Shown here: positions 24,588-33,621 of the stretch, in pieces
Position numbering within the stretch: the first letter of the stretch is position 1
How the letters are laid out: every line of letters starts with the position of its first letter
Assembly: GCA_910587355.1 (NCBI GenBank)
Contig: CAJUKF010000004.1
Location: forward strand, 1 to 64,000
Direction: 5' to 3'
Length of the DNA stretch: 64,000 nt
Source: an uncultured Muribaculaceae bacterium
GTDB taxonomy: Bacteria; Bacteroidota; Bacteroidia; Bacteroidales; Muribaculaceae
Translations under genes and position numbers: made by a program
The notes under the pieces: model-generated
Told to the model about the DNA's origin: nothing
The model's database searches: none
What the model saw: only the letters and a program-made list of their open reading frames with translations

Positions 24588-25436
24588 ATGGAATCTCCGG
24601 CTATTATATCCAACGGCAGTATTGAGCAGCCCCGTCTGTGGCGCCTTGCTCTGCAGCTCGACAAAGACGCGCTGCAGGCTGTGGTGTGGTCGACGGTTGA
24701 GGAGGCGACGCTTGTGCATTTCAGCCTTCCGCTCGACCCGACGCTGCCGCAGGCAAAGGCGCTCGAAGAGGCCGTCTACGCCGCTCCGGTGCTTCTGTCG
24801 GATTTTGGTTCTGTCGATGTAGTGGTGCGGACAAATGCCTATATGCCTGTTCCACAAGGTCTCGACGAGGATACCGGCGAAGCTGTCATGGAATATGCCT
24901 GTCTGAGGTCCGGGGCCAATGATGTGCTTGTAAAGGCAGACAGGGCTGCCGCTCCGGGTATGGACGTACTGTGGAACCTTGATGCGGGAGTGTCGCGCTT
25001 TTTGGCCCGTACTTTCCGCAATCCCGACATGCACTGCCATGCCTCGGTGCTTCTGCGCTATTTCAGCCGCAAGTCGGTGCTTGGAAATTCGGGCAAGACC
25101 TATGCCCACCTGCATCGTTCGGGTTCGTCCCGGGATGTTGATATCGTCGTTATTGGCAACGATGGCAGTCCGGCGATTGTCACCACACACCGCTGCACGA
25201 CCGACGAGGATGCTTTATACCATATACTCGGCACGGCTGTGCAGGCCGGCCTCGACTTGCGCTCCGACGAAATTCTGCTTTGCGGTAGTGCTACAGACCG
25301 CGATGCCATTATGCCTCTGCTGCGGCGCTATGCCGCATGTGTGATGCCGGTTATTTTCCCGTCGGCCGCATTTCGCAACGGCCGTGAGGCGCTGACTGCG
25401 CCGTTCCCACTTGTAATACTCCCATTATGCGAATAA
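24588..25436 (+). CDS. DUF3822 family protein
   Basis: This 282-residue cytosolic protein resembles the Bacteroidetes DUF3822 family, which has an actin/ASKHA-like fold by general expectation but no known function. The N-terminus has a strand-rich LALQLDKDALQAVVWS, and later a VLLRYFSRKSVLGNSGKTYAHLH-type stretch sits near residue 155. It overlaps rsmD by ten bases, an arrangement that recurs in Bacteroidetes and suggests a link with ribosome assembly. The ATG at 24588 is preferred over a GTG at 24555, because the predicted promoter box lies between them. Confidence 0.75.
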   Translation: MESPAIISNGSIEQPRLWRLALQLDKDALQAVVWSTVEEATLVHFSLPLDPTLPQAKALEEAVYAAPVLLSDFGSVDVVVRTNAYMPVPQGLDEDTGEAVMEYACLRSGANDVLVKADRAAAPGMDVLWNLDAGVSRFLARTFRNPDMHCHASVLLRYFSRKSVLGNSGKTYAHLHRSGSSRDVDIVVIGNDGSPAIVTTHRCTTDEDALYHILGTAVQAGLDLRSDEILLCGSATDRDAIMPLLRRYAACVMPVIFPSAAFRNGREALTAPFPLVILPLCE

Positions 25437-25963
25437 TACGTGGAAAATTCGGACGTCGGCGCTTCGACGTGCCGACAAATATCACCGCTCGTCCTACTAC
25501 CGATTTCGCGCGTGAAAACATATTCAATGTCCTTGAGAACATAATCGATTTCGAAGGCGCAGAAGCGCTCGACCTTTTCGCAGGGACGGGAGCCGTAAGT
25601 TTTGAGTTCTTGTCAAGGGAGTGCGCGCATGTCACGTCTGTTGAAAAAGCCGTCACTCAGCAACGGTTCATTGAGAAAGTGGCCCGTGAGCTGGGCGTGG
25701 ACAATTTCACGCTGGTCCGCGGGGATGCGCTCCGCTACATTTCGGCAGTATCGAAGCCATTCGACATCATTTTTGCCGACCCTCCCTATGAAATGCCGGG
25801 GTTTGCCGAAATACCATCGAAAATTCTTGAATCAGGCCTTGTGAAACCCGGCACTGTTGTGGTGATAGAGCATAACAAAAGCCACGATTTCTCGCAGCTT
25901 CCAGGATTTAAGGAGCACCGTGCCTACGGCTCGGTGAATTTCTCCATTTTTGTGGTGGAGTGA
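25427..25963 (+). CDS. rsmD: 16S rRNA (guanine966-N2)-methyltransferase RsmD
   Basis: This 178-residue Rossmann-fold methyltransferase opens with the family signature MRIIRGKFGRRR and RPTTDFARENIFN. It has the SAM-binding loop DLFAGTGAVSFE and the catalytic DPPY motif (Asp118 to Tyr121). It adds the N2 methyl group to G966 of 16S rRNA. It starts within the DUF3822 frame. Its TGA is directly followed by the stop codon of the convergent glycosyltransferase gene, leaving no intergenic base. Confidence 0.95.
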   Translation: MRIIRGKFGRRRFDVPTNITARPTTDFARENIFNVLENIIDFEGAEALDLFAGTGAVSFEFLSRECAHVTSVEKAVTQQRFIEKVARELGVDNFTLVRGDALRYISAVSKPFDIIFADPPYEMPGFAEIPSKILESGLVKPGTVVVIEHNKSHDFSQLPGFKEHRAYGSVNFSIFVVE

Positions 25964-27073
25964 TTATTTCTTCTTTGCCTTACTGACAACTCTGTTGTAA
26001 ACTTCAACTGTCTGTCTTGCGATTTTGTCCCAGTCGTAAGCCGATAGGTCGTAGGTACGGGGTGTACGTGGAGCCGACAGTTTGCGTGCCATGGCTTTTG
26101 CGAGTGCACCGGTGTCGCCGGTTGAAAAAAAGTCCCCGTCTTCGAGTATATTGAGACGATTGGCCGGAATATCGCTCACAACCACGTCGAGGTCGTAGCT
26201 CATGGCTTCGAGCAAGGCTATCGGGAGACCTTCATGATAGGAAGGCATGACGAACAGCGACGCATTGGTCATAAGCTGATTGAGTTTCTCGCCTTTTATG
26301 AAGCCCGTGAGAACAACGCCTGTATCGTGCGCCTGCTTTTTAAGAGCGCGCGAATACTCGTCCTCATGGTCGGTGTCGCCGGCAATTACAAGAGTGTACC
26401 GTTTTTGTAAGTCTGACTTGGCATAAGCTTCAATGAGGTCGTGAAAACCTTTTTCTTTCACGAAGCGGCCTATTGCCACTATGTACGGCCTATCTGCGAC
26501 ACCCCATTTTTCGAGCCATGATTTTGACTTTGATTTTACGGGCCGGTTTACGCCGTTGAAAATAAGGTCGGTGTCAGTGCGTCCGTATTTGGTACTCAGT
26601 ATGTCGGCAATGACCGTGGAAATCACTATCACGGCATTTGAGTAGCAGGTGCCCATGCGCTCGCCTGTCCGCAGCACGGCCTTTGCGAGGCGCCCCCATT
26701 TCTGCCGGTCGTAATCGGGTCCGTGGTTTGTCATGACTACTTTCATGCCGAGCAGACGTGCGAACGGCACCATAAGAGCCGGCCCTATGGCGTGTACATG
26801 AAGCACGTCGGGATGCAGTGAACGCGCTTTGAGCACGGCCCGGAAAGTGTGTATGATAGCTTCGAGACTCTTTTTGCGCGGAGCCTTTACGTCGATGAGT
26901 CTTACGCCCTTGTACGAAGGAATGCGGTTGTAGTCGGTCACATAAGGCGAGCGCCGGATGATAGTCACGTCGTGACCCATGGCTGCTATACGCGGAAACA
27001 GCTCCTCGCAGTGTGTCTCCACTCCGCCGAGGATGTCTGGAATGCCGCGTGTGCCGATAACTACGATTTTCAT
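25964..27073 (-). CDS. Glycosyltransferase family 4 (DUF1972-type N-terminus)
   Basis: This 369-residue GT-B enzyme has the N-terminal motif GTRGIPDILGGVETHCEEL, typical of GT4 rhamnosyl- or galactosyl-type transferases with a DUF1972 domain. A C-terminal GT4 donor-binding domain contains AIGRFVKEKGFHDLIEA and the EX7E region MPSYHEGLPIALLEAM. It should transfer a hexose from a nucleotide sugar during cell-surface polysaccharide synthesis. It is the last gene of a three-gene minus-strand unit, four bases after the radical SAM gene. Donor and acceptor are unknown. Confidence 0.88.
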   Translation of the reverse strand: MKIVVIGTRGIPDILGGVETHCEELFPRIAAMGHDVTIIRRSPYVTDYNRIPSYKGVRLIDVKAPRKKSLEAIIHTFRAVLKARSLHPDVLHVHAIGPALMVPFARLLGMKVVMTNHGPDYDRQKWGRLAKAVLRTGERMGTCYSNAVIVISTVIADILSTKYGRTDTDLIFNGVNRPVKSKSKSWLEKWGVADRPYIVAIGRFVKEKGFHDLIEAYAKSDLQKRYTLVIAGDTDHEDEYSRALKKQAHDTGVVLTGFIKGEKLNQLMTNASLFVMPSYHEGLPIALLEAMSYDLDVVVSDIPANRLNILEDGDFFSTGDTGALAKAMARKLSAPRTPRTYDLSAYDWDKIARQTVEVYNRVVSKAKKK

Positions 27074-27077
27074 GACG

Positions 27078-28136
27078 TCAGAATTTCTCTCGTAAATCGC
27101 CCTGCGCAGGGTCCTGGCCTACATCATACCACGTCTTGTCGAGACACGGTCTGAGACCGCGGAGAGAACGCAGTTTGTTTTTCACGGCCCATTTCAGCGG
27201 ATGACGCAGATATTTGTGCATCACAGGCGATGCGGTGCCTACCATCCAGCAGTTCTTGGGACAGCGGCGTACCATGGCGCGTACTTTTTCAGCCTGTTCC
27301 GAATTCCAGATTGACATGAAGTCGTGCTCATGGATATTACCCATTGATTCCTTCCAATAGCGCTCCTCCATGCCGTTGCAGGGAAAGACTTCGCCCCAGG
27401 GGTCGATGAAGAAATTGGCCGTACCGGCTTCGCAGGGGAGCATGCGGCGGCCGCCCTCGATATAGTTTATCAGACCCATGTTGAAGAATGCGCGGAACCA
27501 TGATTTGGGATGGTTCTCCTTGAGCTGCCACTCGACAAGCTGCTCGAAATCACTGCATACCTCGTCGGTATTCGTGATTTTGTTATCGTCTTTGTGGAAA
27601 TAATAGGAGTTGTGGAATGCGGCGGTGGCGAATTCGAGTCCGAGCGACAGGGACAGGCGGTAGAGCGAGAGCATGTCTTTGGAGTTGTAATTCGACACCG
27701 TACAGCCGAAGCCTATGTCTTTCAGACCCATTTGTTTGAGGGTGAGCAGCGTGCGCAGACCGCGGTCAAAGCCTCCTTCGCGGCCTCGGAGCTCGTCGTT
27801 CTTGCGGCTGAGACCTTCTATGGAGATACGGATGCCTATGTTGGGAAACCGTTTGGCCAGCTCTATGACACGGTCTTCAAAATAGCCCGAGGTGGATATG
27901 ACTATACGGTTGGTATGTCGGTAGCATTCCTCTACAATCTCGGCGAGGTCTTCGCGTACGAAAGGCTCTCCGCCCGTGAGATTGATGAATTTGAGGCGAG
28001 GGAGCGAACGCAAATCCTCGGCTTTGATTTCTTTGTCCTTGTCGGTCGGATTCTTCCATATATTGCACATCTGACACCGCATGGGGCATCGGTATGTAAG
28101 TATGATGGAAGCATCTGTGGGTTTGCGTACGGTCAT
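27078..28136 (-). CDS. Radical SAM/SPASM-type protein between glycosyltransferases
   Basis: This 352-residue enzyme has the cluster motif CPMRCQMC (CxxxCxxC, near residue 18) and the SAM-binding NLTGGEPF. A C-terminal cysteine region (LPCEAGTANFFIDP, VFPCNGME, RRCPKNCW) resembles a SPASM or twitch domain for extra iron-sulfur clusters. The specific reaction cannot be read from sequence. Its four-base overlap with the upstream GT4 and close spacing to the downstream GT4 tie it to glycan or surface-polymer modification. No small precursor peptide is seen next to it, which argues against a RiPP maturase. A sugar-modifying or lipid-modifying role is an inference. Confidence 0.8.
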   Translation of the reverse strand: MTVRKPTDASIILTYRCPMRCQMCNIWKNPTDKDKEIKAEDLRSLPRLKFINLTGGEPFVREDLAEIVEECYRHTNRIVISTSGYFEDRVIELAKRFPNIGIRISIEGLSRKNDELRGREGGFDRGLRTLLTLKQMGLKDIGFGCTVSNYNSKDMLSLYRLSLSLGLEFATAAFHNSYYFHKDDNKITNTDEVCSDFEQLVEWQLKENHPKSWFRAFFNMGLINYIEGGRRMLPCEAGTANFFIDPWGEVFPCNGMEERYWKESMGNIHEHDFMSIWNSEQAEKVRAMVRRCPKNCWMVGTASPVMHKYLRHPLKWAVKNKLRSLRGLRPCLDKTWYDVGQDPAQGDLREKF

Positions 28137-29389
28137 ATGTTGTGGTTGGTTTTTGCGGAGATGACTTGATTGAAAAGATTCATGAGAGAGTGATAATGCT
28201 CCTCGGGACTGTAAAGCGTCGTGATACGGCCGAATGCTGTCTCGCCCATGCGCCGGGCGGCGTTGGCATTCTCGGCGAGTTCTGCTACACGGCGACGGAG
28301 AGCGGTGGCGTCTCCGGGAGTGAATGTAAGGCCTGTGACACCATCGGCAACGAGTTCTTTGAGCGAACCCAAATTGCTTGCAATCACCGGCTTGGAGAAA
28401 GCAAAACTCTCAAGCACCGTGTTCGGAAAATTGTCGTACCATACCGAAGGCACGATTGTGGCCCGGCATGAAGAAAGATAAGTCGCTATTCTGTCAAAAT
28501 CCATGCGTCCGAGGAATTCGATATTATGCCGGCGCCCTTGGAGGCTCTTTTTTAATGTTTCCTCGTAGCCGTCGTTTGAGAAACCGATGATTTTGAGGCG
28601 GTATGGCGTATCTGCAAAAGCTTCGATGAGAGTCTTAAGGCCTTTTTCTTCCTGCAGGCGTCCTACATAAAGAAAATCGTCGCCGTAGACGGGAACTGCG
28701 ACTGGCTCTTTAAGGTTGAAGAAAGTGGGTATGTGGTTGAGTTTAGCCGCCGGTATGCCGTATTCGGCGAGTTTGCCTAAAGTGAAAGACGATGGAACGA
28801 CGAAGGCATCGATTTTGTCTGTCACATGCATTCTGTCGTGGAGCCATTTGGCCGAAGCCTTTATGGCGGAGTATACCGTAGAGCCGAGCACGCATTTGTT
28901 GCGCACGCAGCTCATGGGCTTGCCGTGGAGGCAGTCCTCGCATATGCCCTTGCCGTGCACATAGAAGATGGCAGCCGGACACATGTACTGGAAATCGCTG
29001 ATGCGGTGTACTACGGGTATGCCGAGACTACGCGCCGCATCGAGTATCGATGGGGATATTTTGTTGTGATACTGCAGGATATAGACTATATCGGGATGGG
29101 TGTCCTCAAGCAGCCGGCGGAACTTGCGGCGTGCCTCGAATGAATAGAACATCCGAGAGAAAGAGCGCAACACTGTCCGCGGAGTTTTGTGCGTATTGGC
29201 AAAATATTCTTCGTCGTCTACCGATTCGAGGAAATATTTCTCATATTCCGTAGCGAAATTTTTCGGACCCTTTACAGAAAACGGAATCACCTCATGCCCG
29301 TTGCGCTCCAATATCTCCTTGATATTGAAGTAGTAACGCTCGGGACCACCCGAAATGAAATATCTGTAGTTGACGAGTGCGATTTTCAT
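28133..29389 (-). CDS. Glycosyltransferase family 4
   Basis: This 418-residue GT-B transferase begins with MKIALVNYRYFISGGPERY, with the acceptor-side glycine loop. The donor domain has YVGRLQEEKGLKTLIEA and the late PSVWYDNFPNTVLESFA with the EX7E-like pattern of GT4. A cysteine-containing insert (CPAAIFYVHGKGICEDC, about residues 138-154) contains CxxC-like pairs plus two further cysteines shortly after, possibly a metal-binding loop. Such an insert occurs in some GT4 members for capsule synthesis. The ATG at 29389 is preferred to one seven codons upstream because the protein then starts directly with the family's first strand. Confidence 0.85.
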   Translation of the reverse strand: MKIALVNYRYFISGGPERYYFNIKEILERNGHEVIPFSVKGPKNFATEYEKYFLESVDDEEYFANTHKTPRTVLRSFSRMFYSFEARRKFRRLLEDTHPDIVYILQYHNKISPSILDAARSLGIPVVHRISDFQYMCPAAIFYVHGKGICEDCLHGKPMSCVRNKCVLGSTVYSAIKASAKWLHDRMHVTDKIDAFVVPSSFTLGKLAEYGIPAAKLNHIPTFFNLKEPVAVPVYGDDFLYVGRLQEEKGLKTLIEAFADTPYRLKIIGFSNDGYEETLKKSLQGRRHNIEFLGRMDFDRIATYLSSCRATIVPSVWYDNFPNTVLESFAFSKPVIASNLGSLKELVADGVTGLTFTPGDATALRRRVAELAENANAARRMGETAFGRITTLYSPEEHYHSLMNLFNQVISAKTNHNI

Positions 29390-29470
29390 AATTAAGGTCC
29401 GTATCGGCATGAACGGAAGTGGAGGCTTCCATTGCCTTATTATAAAACGGACTCAATTGTCAAATATTGT

Positions 29471-29495
29471 AAAAAGTGCGACGAATTTTGCGTCG
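29471..29495 (-). terminator. Weak terminator after the DUF389 gene
   Basis: On the minus strand a 5-bp CGACG/CGTCG stem with a 7-base loop (29479-29495) is followed by CAC and five T at 29471-29475. It lies 33 bases past the DUF389 stop. The stem is short, so strength is uncertain. Confidence 0.45.
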
Positions 29496-29527
29496 GCCTC
29501 ATTGTAATGCATCGCGTGCATCAGGGA

Positions 29528-30892
29528 TTACATCTCCACAATAGTGATTCGGGATATGTTGAGACGTGCCTGCAGATATTCGCTCAGTTTCTTGCGCTCT
29601 TCTTTCTTTAGGTTGTGCTTCACTTTTATGAGTGCTACGGCAGTGGTATCGTTATCAAGTGTGGCCGGGTTGGTCAGCACAGTCGATGATATGCCGATGC
29701 TGCTCACCGATGGGAAGAGCACCTTTATCTCCGGTGCCACTGCCGGGCCGTCGTCGAGCGTCGCCTTGCTCATGGCTATGACGTTTTCAAGCGAATCGAT
29801 GCGGCTCTGCTGACGTGTGATTGTCGACTGAGCCAGACGGTATATGTCGTCGACCGACGGGCTGTATGCGTCTGTGCCCTTTGTCTGGGTCTTGTCGGAA
29901 TTACCTCCCTGAATGAATATGAGATGGGTGCCTTCCAGACCGTAGAATTTGAGCTTGGGCGTGAGGGCGCCCCGCAGCGAATCAATCGGCAGAGTACGGC
30001 CAATCAGTGTGAGCGACAGATACTTTTTACCGTTCTCCGTATAAGCTTTCCTGTTGAGCACCTGAGTGTCAGGAAAAACGCATTCGGCGTGGATGAAATT
30101 GTCGGCATCTACCGTAAATTTATTTTGCCGGAGCATTCCGTAGGTGAGATAGATGCTCGGAAGCATGGTGAGAATGGCAAGTGCGTAGACGATGCGGCGT
30201 ACGCGTGTGGCACGAGCACTGTCGGCGTTCGACATGCCGTGGTATTTCATCAGCTTGACACCTATAAATGTGGCGAATGCTATGTAGATTGAGTTGATTA
30301 TGAAGAGATACGACGCACCGAAGAAATAATTGAGCTGCCATGTGGCCAGACCGTAGCCGGCGGTACACAGAGGCGGCATGAGGGCCGTGGCTATGGCTAC
30401 ACCAGGAATTACATTGCCCTTGTTGGTGCTCCCGAGCGCTATGATGCCTGCACCGCCTCCGAAGAAGGCTATGAGCACATCGTAGATGGTGGGCGATGTA
30501 CGGGCAAGCAGTTCGCTGTGCTGTTCGTTTACGGGAGAGATGAGAAAATAGAGTGTAGCCGCTATTACCGAGAAGCCTGCGGCCATTACAAGATTGCGCA
30601 GACAGCGTTTGAGCAAATCGAAGTCATGTATTCCTACGCCCAGCCCTATCCCGATAATAGGCCCCATAAGCGGTGATATAAGCATGGCGCCTATAATCAC
30701 CGCTGTGGAATTTGTGTTAAGTCCGAGAGAGGCAATAAGAATGGCGAGAATCAGAATGAGGATATTCGTGCCTTTGAACGACACTCCCTCGCGTATGTTT
30801 GCCTCTGCTTCCTGCTGCGATACCAGCTGGCCCGACAGCGAGAAGTAGCTTACTATGAATTCGTAGATACGTGACCCGATATTTGGTTTCAT
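29528..30892 (-). CDS. DUF389 family membrane protein
   Basis: This 454-residue protein has an N-terminal membrane domain of about six helices (residues 45-250) with the DUF389 signatures NSTAVIIGAMLISPLMGPIIG and ATALMPPLCTAGYGLA. A C-terminal soluble domain of about 200 residues follows, with coiled-coil-like heptads (ITRQQSRIDSLENVI) near 340-360. The family is widespread in Bacteroidetes and its transported substrate is not established. It follows the FadL-type gene by 58 bases without a promoter-like box, so read-through is likely. Confidence 0.85.
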   Translation of the reverse strand: MKPNIGSRIYEFIVSYFSLSGQLVSQQEAEANIREGVSFKGTNILILILAILIASLGLNTNSTAVIIGAMLISPLMGPIIGIGLGVGIHDFDLLKRCLRNLVMAAGFSVIAATLYFLISPVNEQHSELLARTSPTIYDVLIAFFGGGAGIIALGSTNKGNVIPGVAIATALMPPLCTAGYGLATWQLNYFFGASYLFIINSIYIAFATFIGVKLMKYHGMSNADSARATRVRRIVYALAILTMLPSIYLTYGMLRQNKFTVDADNFIHAECVFPDTQVLNRKAYTENGKKYLSLTLIGRTLPIDSLRGALTPKLKFYGLEGTHLIFIQGGNSDKTQTKGTDAYSPSVDDIYRLAQSTITRQQSRIDSLENVIAMSKATLDDGPAVAPEIKVLFPSVSSIGISSTVLTNPATLDNDTTAVALIKVKHNLKKEERKKLSEYLQARLNISRITIVEM

Positions 30893-30950
30893 AAGAGCGA
30901 GGTGAAACGTGTCGTTTTAAGAATAACAACTATCTCCCGAAAAAGTCGTT

Positions 30951-32357
30951 TCAGAAACTGTAGCTTACGCCGATAGAGGGCGAGAACGCGTGTAGCTTGT
31001 AGTCGGCTGTAAATGTCTGTTGCGTCTTGAAGCCCATCTGGTCAATCGTCTGCTGAGGATATCCGGCCTGGGTGAGCATGCCGATGACAGTGCTGCCGAG
31101 AACATCGTCGTAGGTGCAGGAGGCGTTTTTCACACGCAGGCCTTCGATGTACATGAAACCGAAATCTATCGAGAGATTTTTGTAAGGACGGAATGAGAAG
31201 CCTACGGTGGGCTCGATTTTTGTGGTGCCGGGAGTCTCGGGATTGTAATATTCCTTGTCAATCGGCGATGTGTCAATCATCAGGCCGGCACGGATATCAA
31301 ATCGGTCGGTGAGTGCATATTGGGCGCCGAGCGAATAGCACCATGAGTTGCTGTAATTCTTGGTGATATGCTGGTTGTATCCGGTGAGCTGCTCCGAAAG
31401 GAACTCGATGTCGAGGCTTTTGTATGCGTTCCAGCCCGTGAGGCGTGCGTCGAAGGCGAGCAGCAGCCGGTCTGCCGGCTTATAGCTGATGCCGAGACCA
31501 AATACCCACGGACAAGGCATCTCGGCTTTGAAATTCGCTTCGTTAATCAGCCCGAGGCTTGAGCCGAGAAGTTGCTCGGTAAGAGAGTTGGCATATCGTA
31601 CGTATGCGCTGCCGGCATCGACCTTCATCATCATTTTTGTGCGGAACGAGGCTCCGAGTGTGATTCGGTCGGTTACGTCATACATGGCGCCTATATTGAG
31701 ACCTACGCTTATGTTTGCGTTGCCTTGCAGATTTACTGATGCGGGAGTGGTATTGCCGAATGCAGGTGTCTCGGGCGGCACTTGTCCGAGTTGTTTGAGA
31801 AGACCGAGCGCGCGGTCGGTAGTCGCTGCCGATACGAGACCCTTGTTGAGGTCGACGTTGCCCCATGTAATCATGGCGCCGGCGCCGATTGAGAGTTTCG
31901 GCGTGATGGCCCATGCGATAGTGGGCTGGAGGGTGAATGTCTTGAGTTTTACGTTCTGGTTGAGTACGGCGCCGGGCCAGTTGTCGGTCCAGTTGATTGA
32001 CGAGCCGTAGGGAGTGTAGAGTGAAAGCCCTGCCTTGAGATTGTTGTAAATCGAGAAGGCGGCGTGTACGCCCAGAGGAGTGGCTATGTCATTGTCGGTT
32101 TTGTAGTCCTTGCCGTCGACAGTGGCCGTGCAGTGTGCGCTTATAGCTGTGAACGAGCCCGAGAGGTCGAGAGTGTGGTGCATGAACGCCATGCCGGCAG
32201 GATTGAAAAACATGCTTTCGGCACCGAGCTTCTGAGCGATGCCGGTGTGTCCCATGCCGATTTGACGGGCCGAGAGGGAATTGATTTGATAACCCTCTGC
32301 GGCAGCGGTGCCGGCAGAGAGGATAAGGGCGGCAAGAGCCGGAATAAGATGTCTCAT
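30951..32357 (-). CDS. FadL/OmpP1-type outer-membrane transport protein
   Basis: This 468-residue protein has a clear signal peptide (about 1-20), then a mature start GYQINSLSARQIGMGHTGIAQ, typical of the FadL/TodX hatch domain. The body is made of alternating strands, and the last residue is Phe after VSYSF, as required for BAM-assembled barrels. FadL proteins let long-chain fatty acids or other hydrophobic compounds cross the outer membrane. An acyl-CoA ligase lies elsewhere in the window (9217), but linkage is not direct. It follows yggS by 66 bases. Confidence 0.9.
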   Translation of the reverse strand: MRHLIPALAALILSAGTAAAEGYQINSLSARQIGMGHTGIAQKLGAESMFFNPAGMAFMHHTLDLSGSFTAISAHCTATVDGKDYKTDNDIATPLGVHAAFSIYNNLKAGLSLYTPYGSSINWTDNWPGAVLNQNVKLKTFTLQPTIAWAITPKLSIGAGAMITWGNVDLNKGLVSAATTDRALGLLKQLGQVPPETPAFGNTTPASVNLQGNANISVGLNIGAMYDVTDRITLGASFRTKMMMKVDAGSAYVRYANSLTEQLLGSSLGLINEANFKAEMPCPWVFGLGISYKPADRLLLAFDARLTGWNAYKSLDIEFLSEQLTGYNQHITKNYSNSWCYSLGAQYALTDRFDIRAGLMIDTSPIDKEYYNPETPGTTKIEPTVGFSFRPYKNLSIDFGFMYIEGLRVKNASCTYDDVLGSTVIGMLTQAGYPQQTIDQMGFKTQQTFTADYKLHAFSPSIGVSYSF

Positions 32358-32379
32358 AAATATCAGTTGAAATTTTATA

Positions 32380-32402
32380 CTGCGCGGAAACCCTTAGCGC
32401 AG
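32380..32402 (-). other. Stem-loop between yggS and the FadL gene
   Basis: A perfect 6-bp inverted repeat CTGCGC/GCGCAG with an 11-base loop lies 22 bases before the FadL ATG. It is followed on the minus strand by TATAAAATTTC rather than a T run, so it may be a leader hairpin rather than a terminator. Confidence 0.35.
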
Positions 32403-32423
32403 TTACAGATAAAAACGGCACGC

Positions 32424-33095
32424 TCAGCGTCTCTCGCCGAAAATCGCTGTGCCTATGCGTACGTGTGTGGAGCCTGCCTCGACAGCAAGCTGATAATCGT
32501 GGCTCATGCCCATCGAGAGTATGTCGAAGCCCCGCAAGTCTGGGCAGAGAGCGTCGATTTGTTTCTTGATGTCGGCTATGAGCCTGAAGTCGGCGGCTAC
32601 GCGCGTGGTGTCGTCAGTGTTCGATGCCATGCCCATGATGCCGCAGATGTGAGTGGCTTTGAGCGAGTCGAAAGCTCTGCGTCGGAAGAAGTCGAGCATT
32701 TCATCGGGCAGAAAACCGAATTTCGTTTCTTCCCGGGCTACATGAACCTGAAGCAGCACGCGCGATACGATGCCTGCGCGGGCCGACTCTTCGTCGACAA
32801 GGCGCAGAAGCCGCTCGGAATCTATGCTTTCGATTAAGGCTATCCGGCGCGTGCCTACGAGGCGGCGCACCTTATTGGTCTGCAGATGACCTATAAAGTG
32901 CCACTGTATGTCGTCAGGAAGCGCCGTGATTTTGTCGCATAGCTCATTGATGCGGCTTTCACCGAAAATACGCTGTCCGGCATCATAGGCCTCGCGTACC
33001 GCGTCGGCCGGATGAAATTTGCTTACGGCGACAAGCTCCACGCCTTGCGGAAGGGTGGAGCGGATTTCGCCGAGTGCCGTGCTTATGCCCGACAT
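32424..33095 (-). CDS. YggS family pyridoxal phosphate homeostasis protein
   Basis: This 223-residue single-domain alanine-racemase-fold protein (PLPBP) binds pyridoxal phosphate. The PLP lysine lies in LVAVSKFHPAD (about residue 26), and the family segments FGESRINE, WHFIGHLQTNKV and a late SMGMSHDY are present. It has no known enzymatic reaction but buffers PLP and affects amino-acid pools. It lies four bases after the DUF4494 gene in the same unit. Confidence 0.95.
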   Translation of the reverse strand: MSGISTALGEIRSTLPQGVELVAVSKFHPADAVREAYDAGQRIFGESRINELCDKITALPDDIQWHFIGHLQTNKVRRLVGTRRIALIESIDSERLLRLVDEESARAGIVSRVLLQVHVAREETKFGFLPDEMLDFFRRRAFDSLKATHICGIMGMASNTDDTTRVAADFRLIADIKKQIDALCPDLRGFDILSMGMSHDYQLAVEAGSTHVRIGTAIFGERR

Positions 33096-33099
33096 GGTT

Positions 33100-33534
33100 T
33101 TATTCTACAACTTTCATTTTGTAGACGTCCATAATCGGCGTCTCGTTGATAGACACGATTTCGTAGTCGGCCATAGTGCCTTTCATGCCTTCCTCGAAGC
33201 GTTCGAGAGCGTGGCGGAAGTTGGCTGCCTGCACCAGAATCTGTGAAATTGAACGCTTTTCGGCAGCTGTTTTTTCGTCAATCGTGATGAAAGCAACTTT
33301 CACCAGATACCAGCGGTCGCCGGTCTCGTCCCAGAAAATTTCGGCTATTTTTGTAGACTTGATTGCCGACACTGTGAACTCACCCGAGATGAAGGGTGTC
33401 TGCTCTTCGGTGATGCGGGCTTCGGCTTCGGTGAAGCTGAGAGCGTCTACAAGGTAGGGTTCGTTGACCTTCTTTGCAGCTCCGTTTTCCTGGAGTTTAT
33501 CGTAGCGTACTTTACATTCAAACCAGTTGGACAT
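33100..33534 (-). CDS. DUF4494 family protein
   Basis: This 144-residue soluble protein starts MSNWFECKVRYDK and contains VNEPYLVDALSFTEAEARI and WYLVKVAFITIDEKT, the pattern of DUF4494, common in Bacteroidales. The function is unknown. It has no signal peptide or membrane segment. It is the first gene of the unit yggS-fadL-DUF389 and has its own -7 box. Confidence 0.82.
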   Translation of the reverse strand: MSNWFECKVRYDKLQENGAAKKVNEPYLVDALSFTEAEARITEEQTPFISGEFTVSAIKSTKIAEIFWDETGDRWYLVKVAFITIDEKTAAEKRSISQILVQAANFRHALERFEEGMKGTMADYEIVSINETPIMDVYKMKVVE

Positions 33535-33583
33535 ATCTTTGCTTGCTTGTTTACTGTTTTATATAATACTTTGTACCGAGGTG

Positions 33584-33591
33584 CAAAGGTA
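33584..33591 (-). promoter_or_regulatory. -7 box of the DUF4494-yggS-fadL unit
   Basis: TACCTTTG on the minus strand is an exact TAnnTTTG match, 49 bases before the ATG at 33534. The region upstream is very AT-rich but lacks TTG at the expected distance. Confidence 0.5.
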
Positions 33592-33621
33592 CGATATTTA
33601 TATTAAAAATACTGTATCTGA

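Noticed and set aside
27078..28136. RiPP maturase system for the radical SAM/SPASM-type protein
   Set aside because: No small precursor gene, peptidase or ABC exporter is adjacent, and both neighbours are glycosyltransferases.
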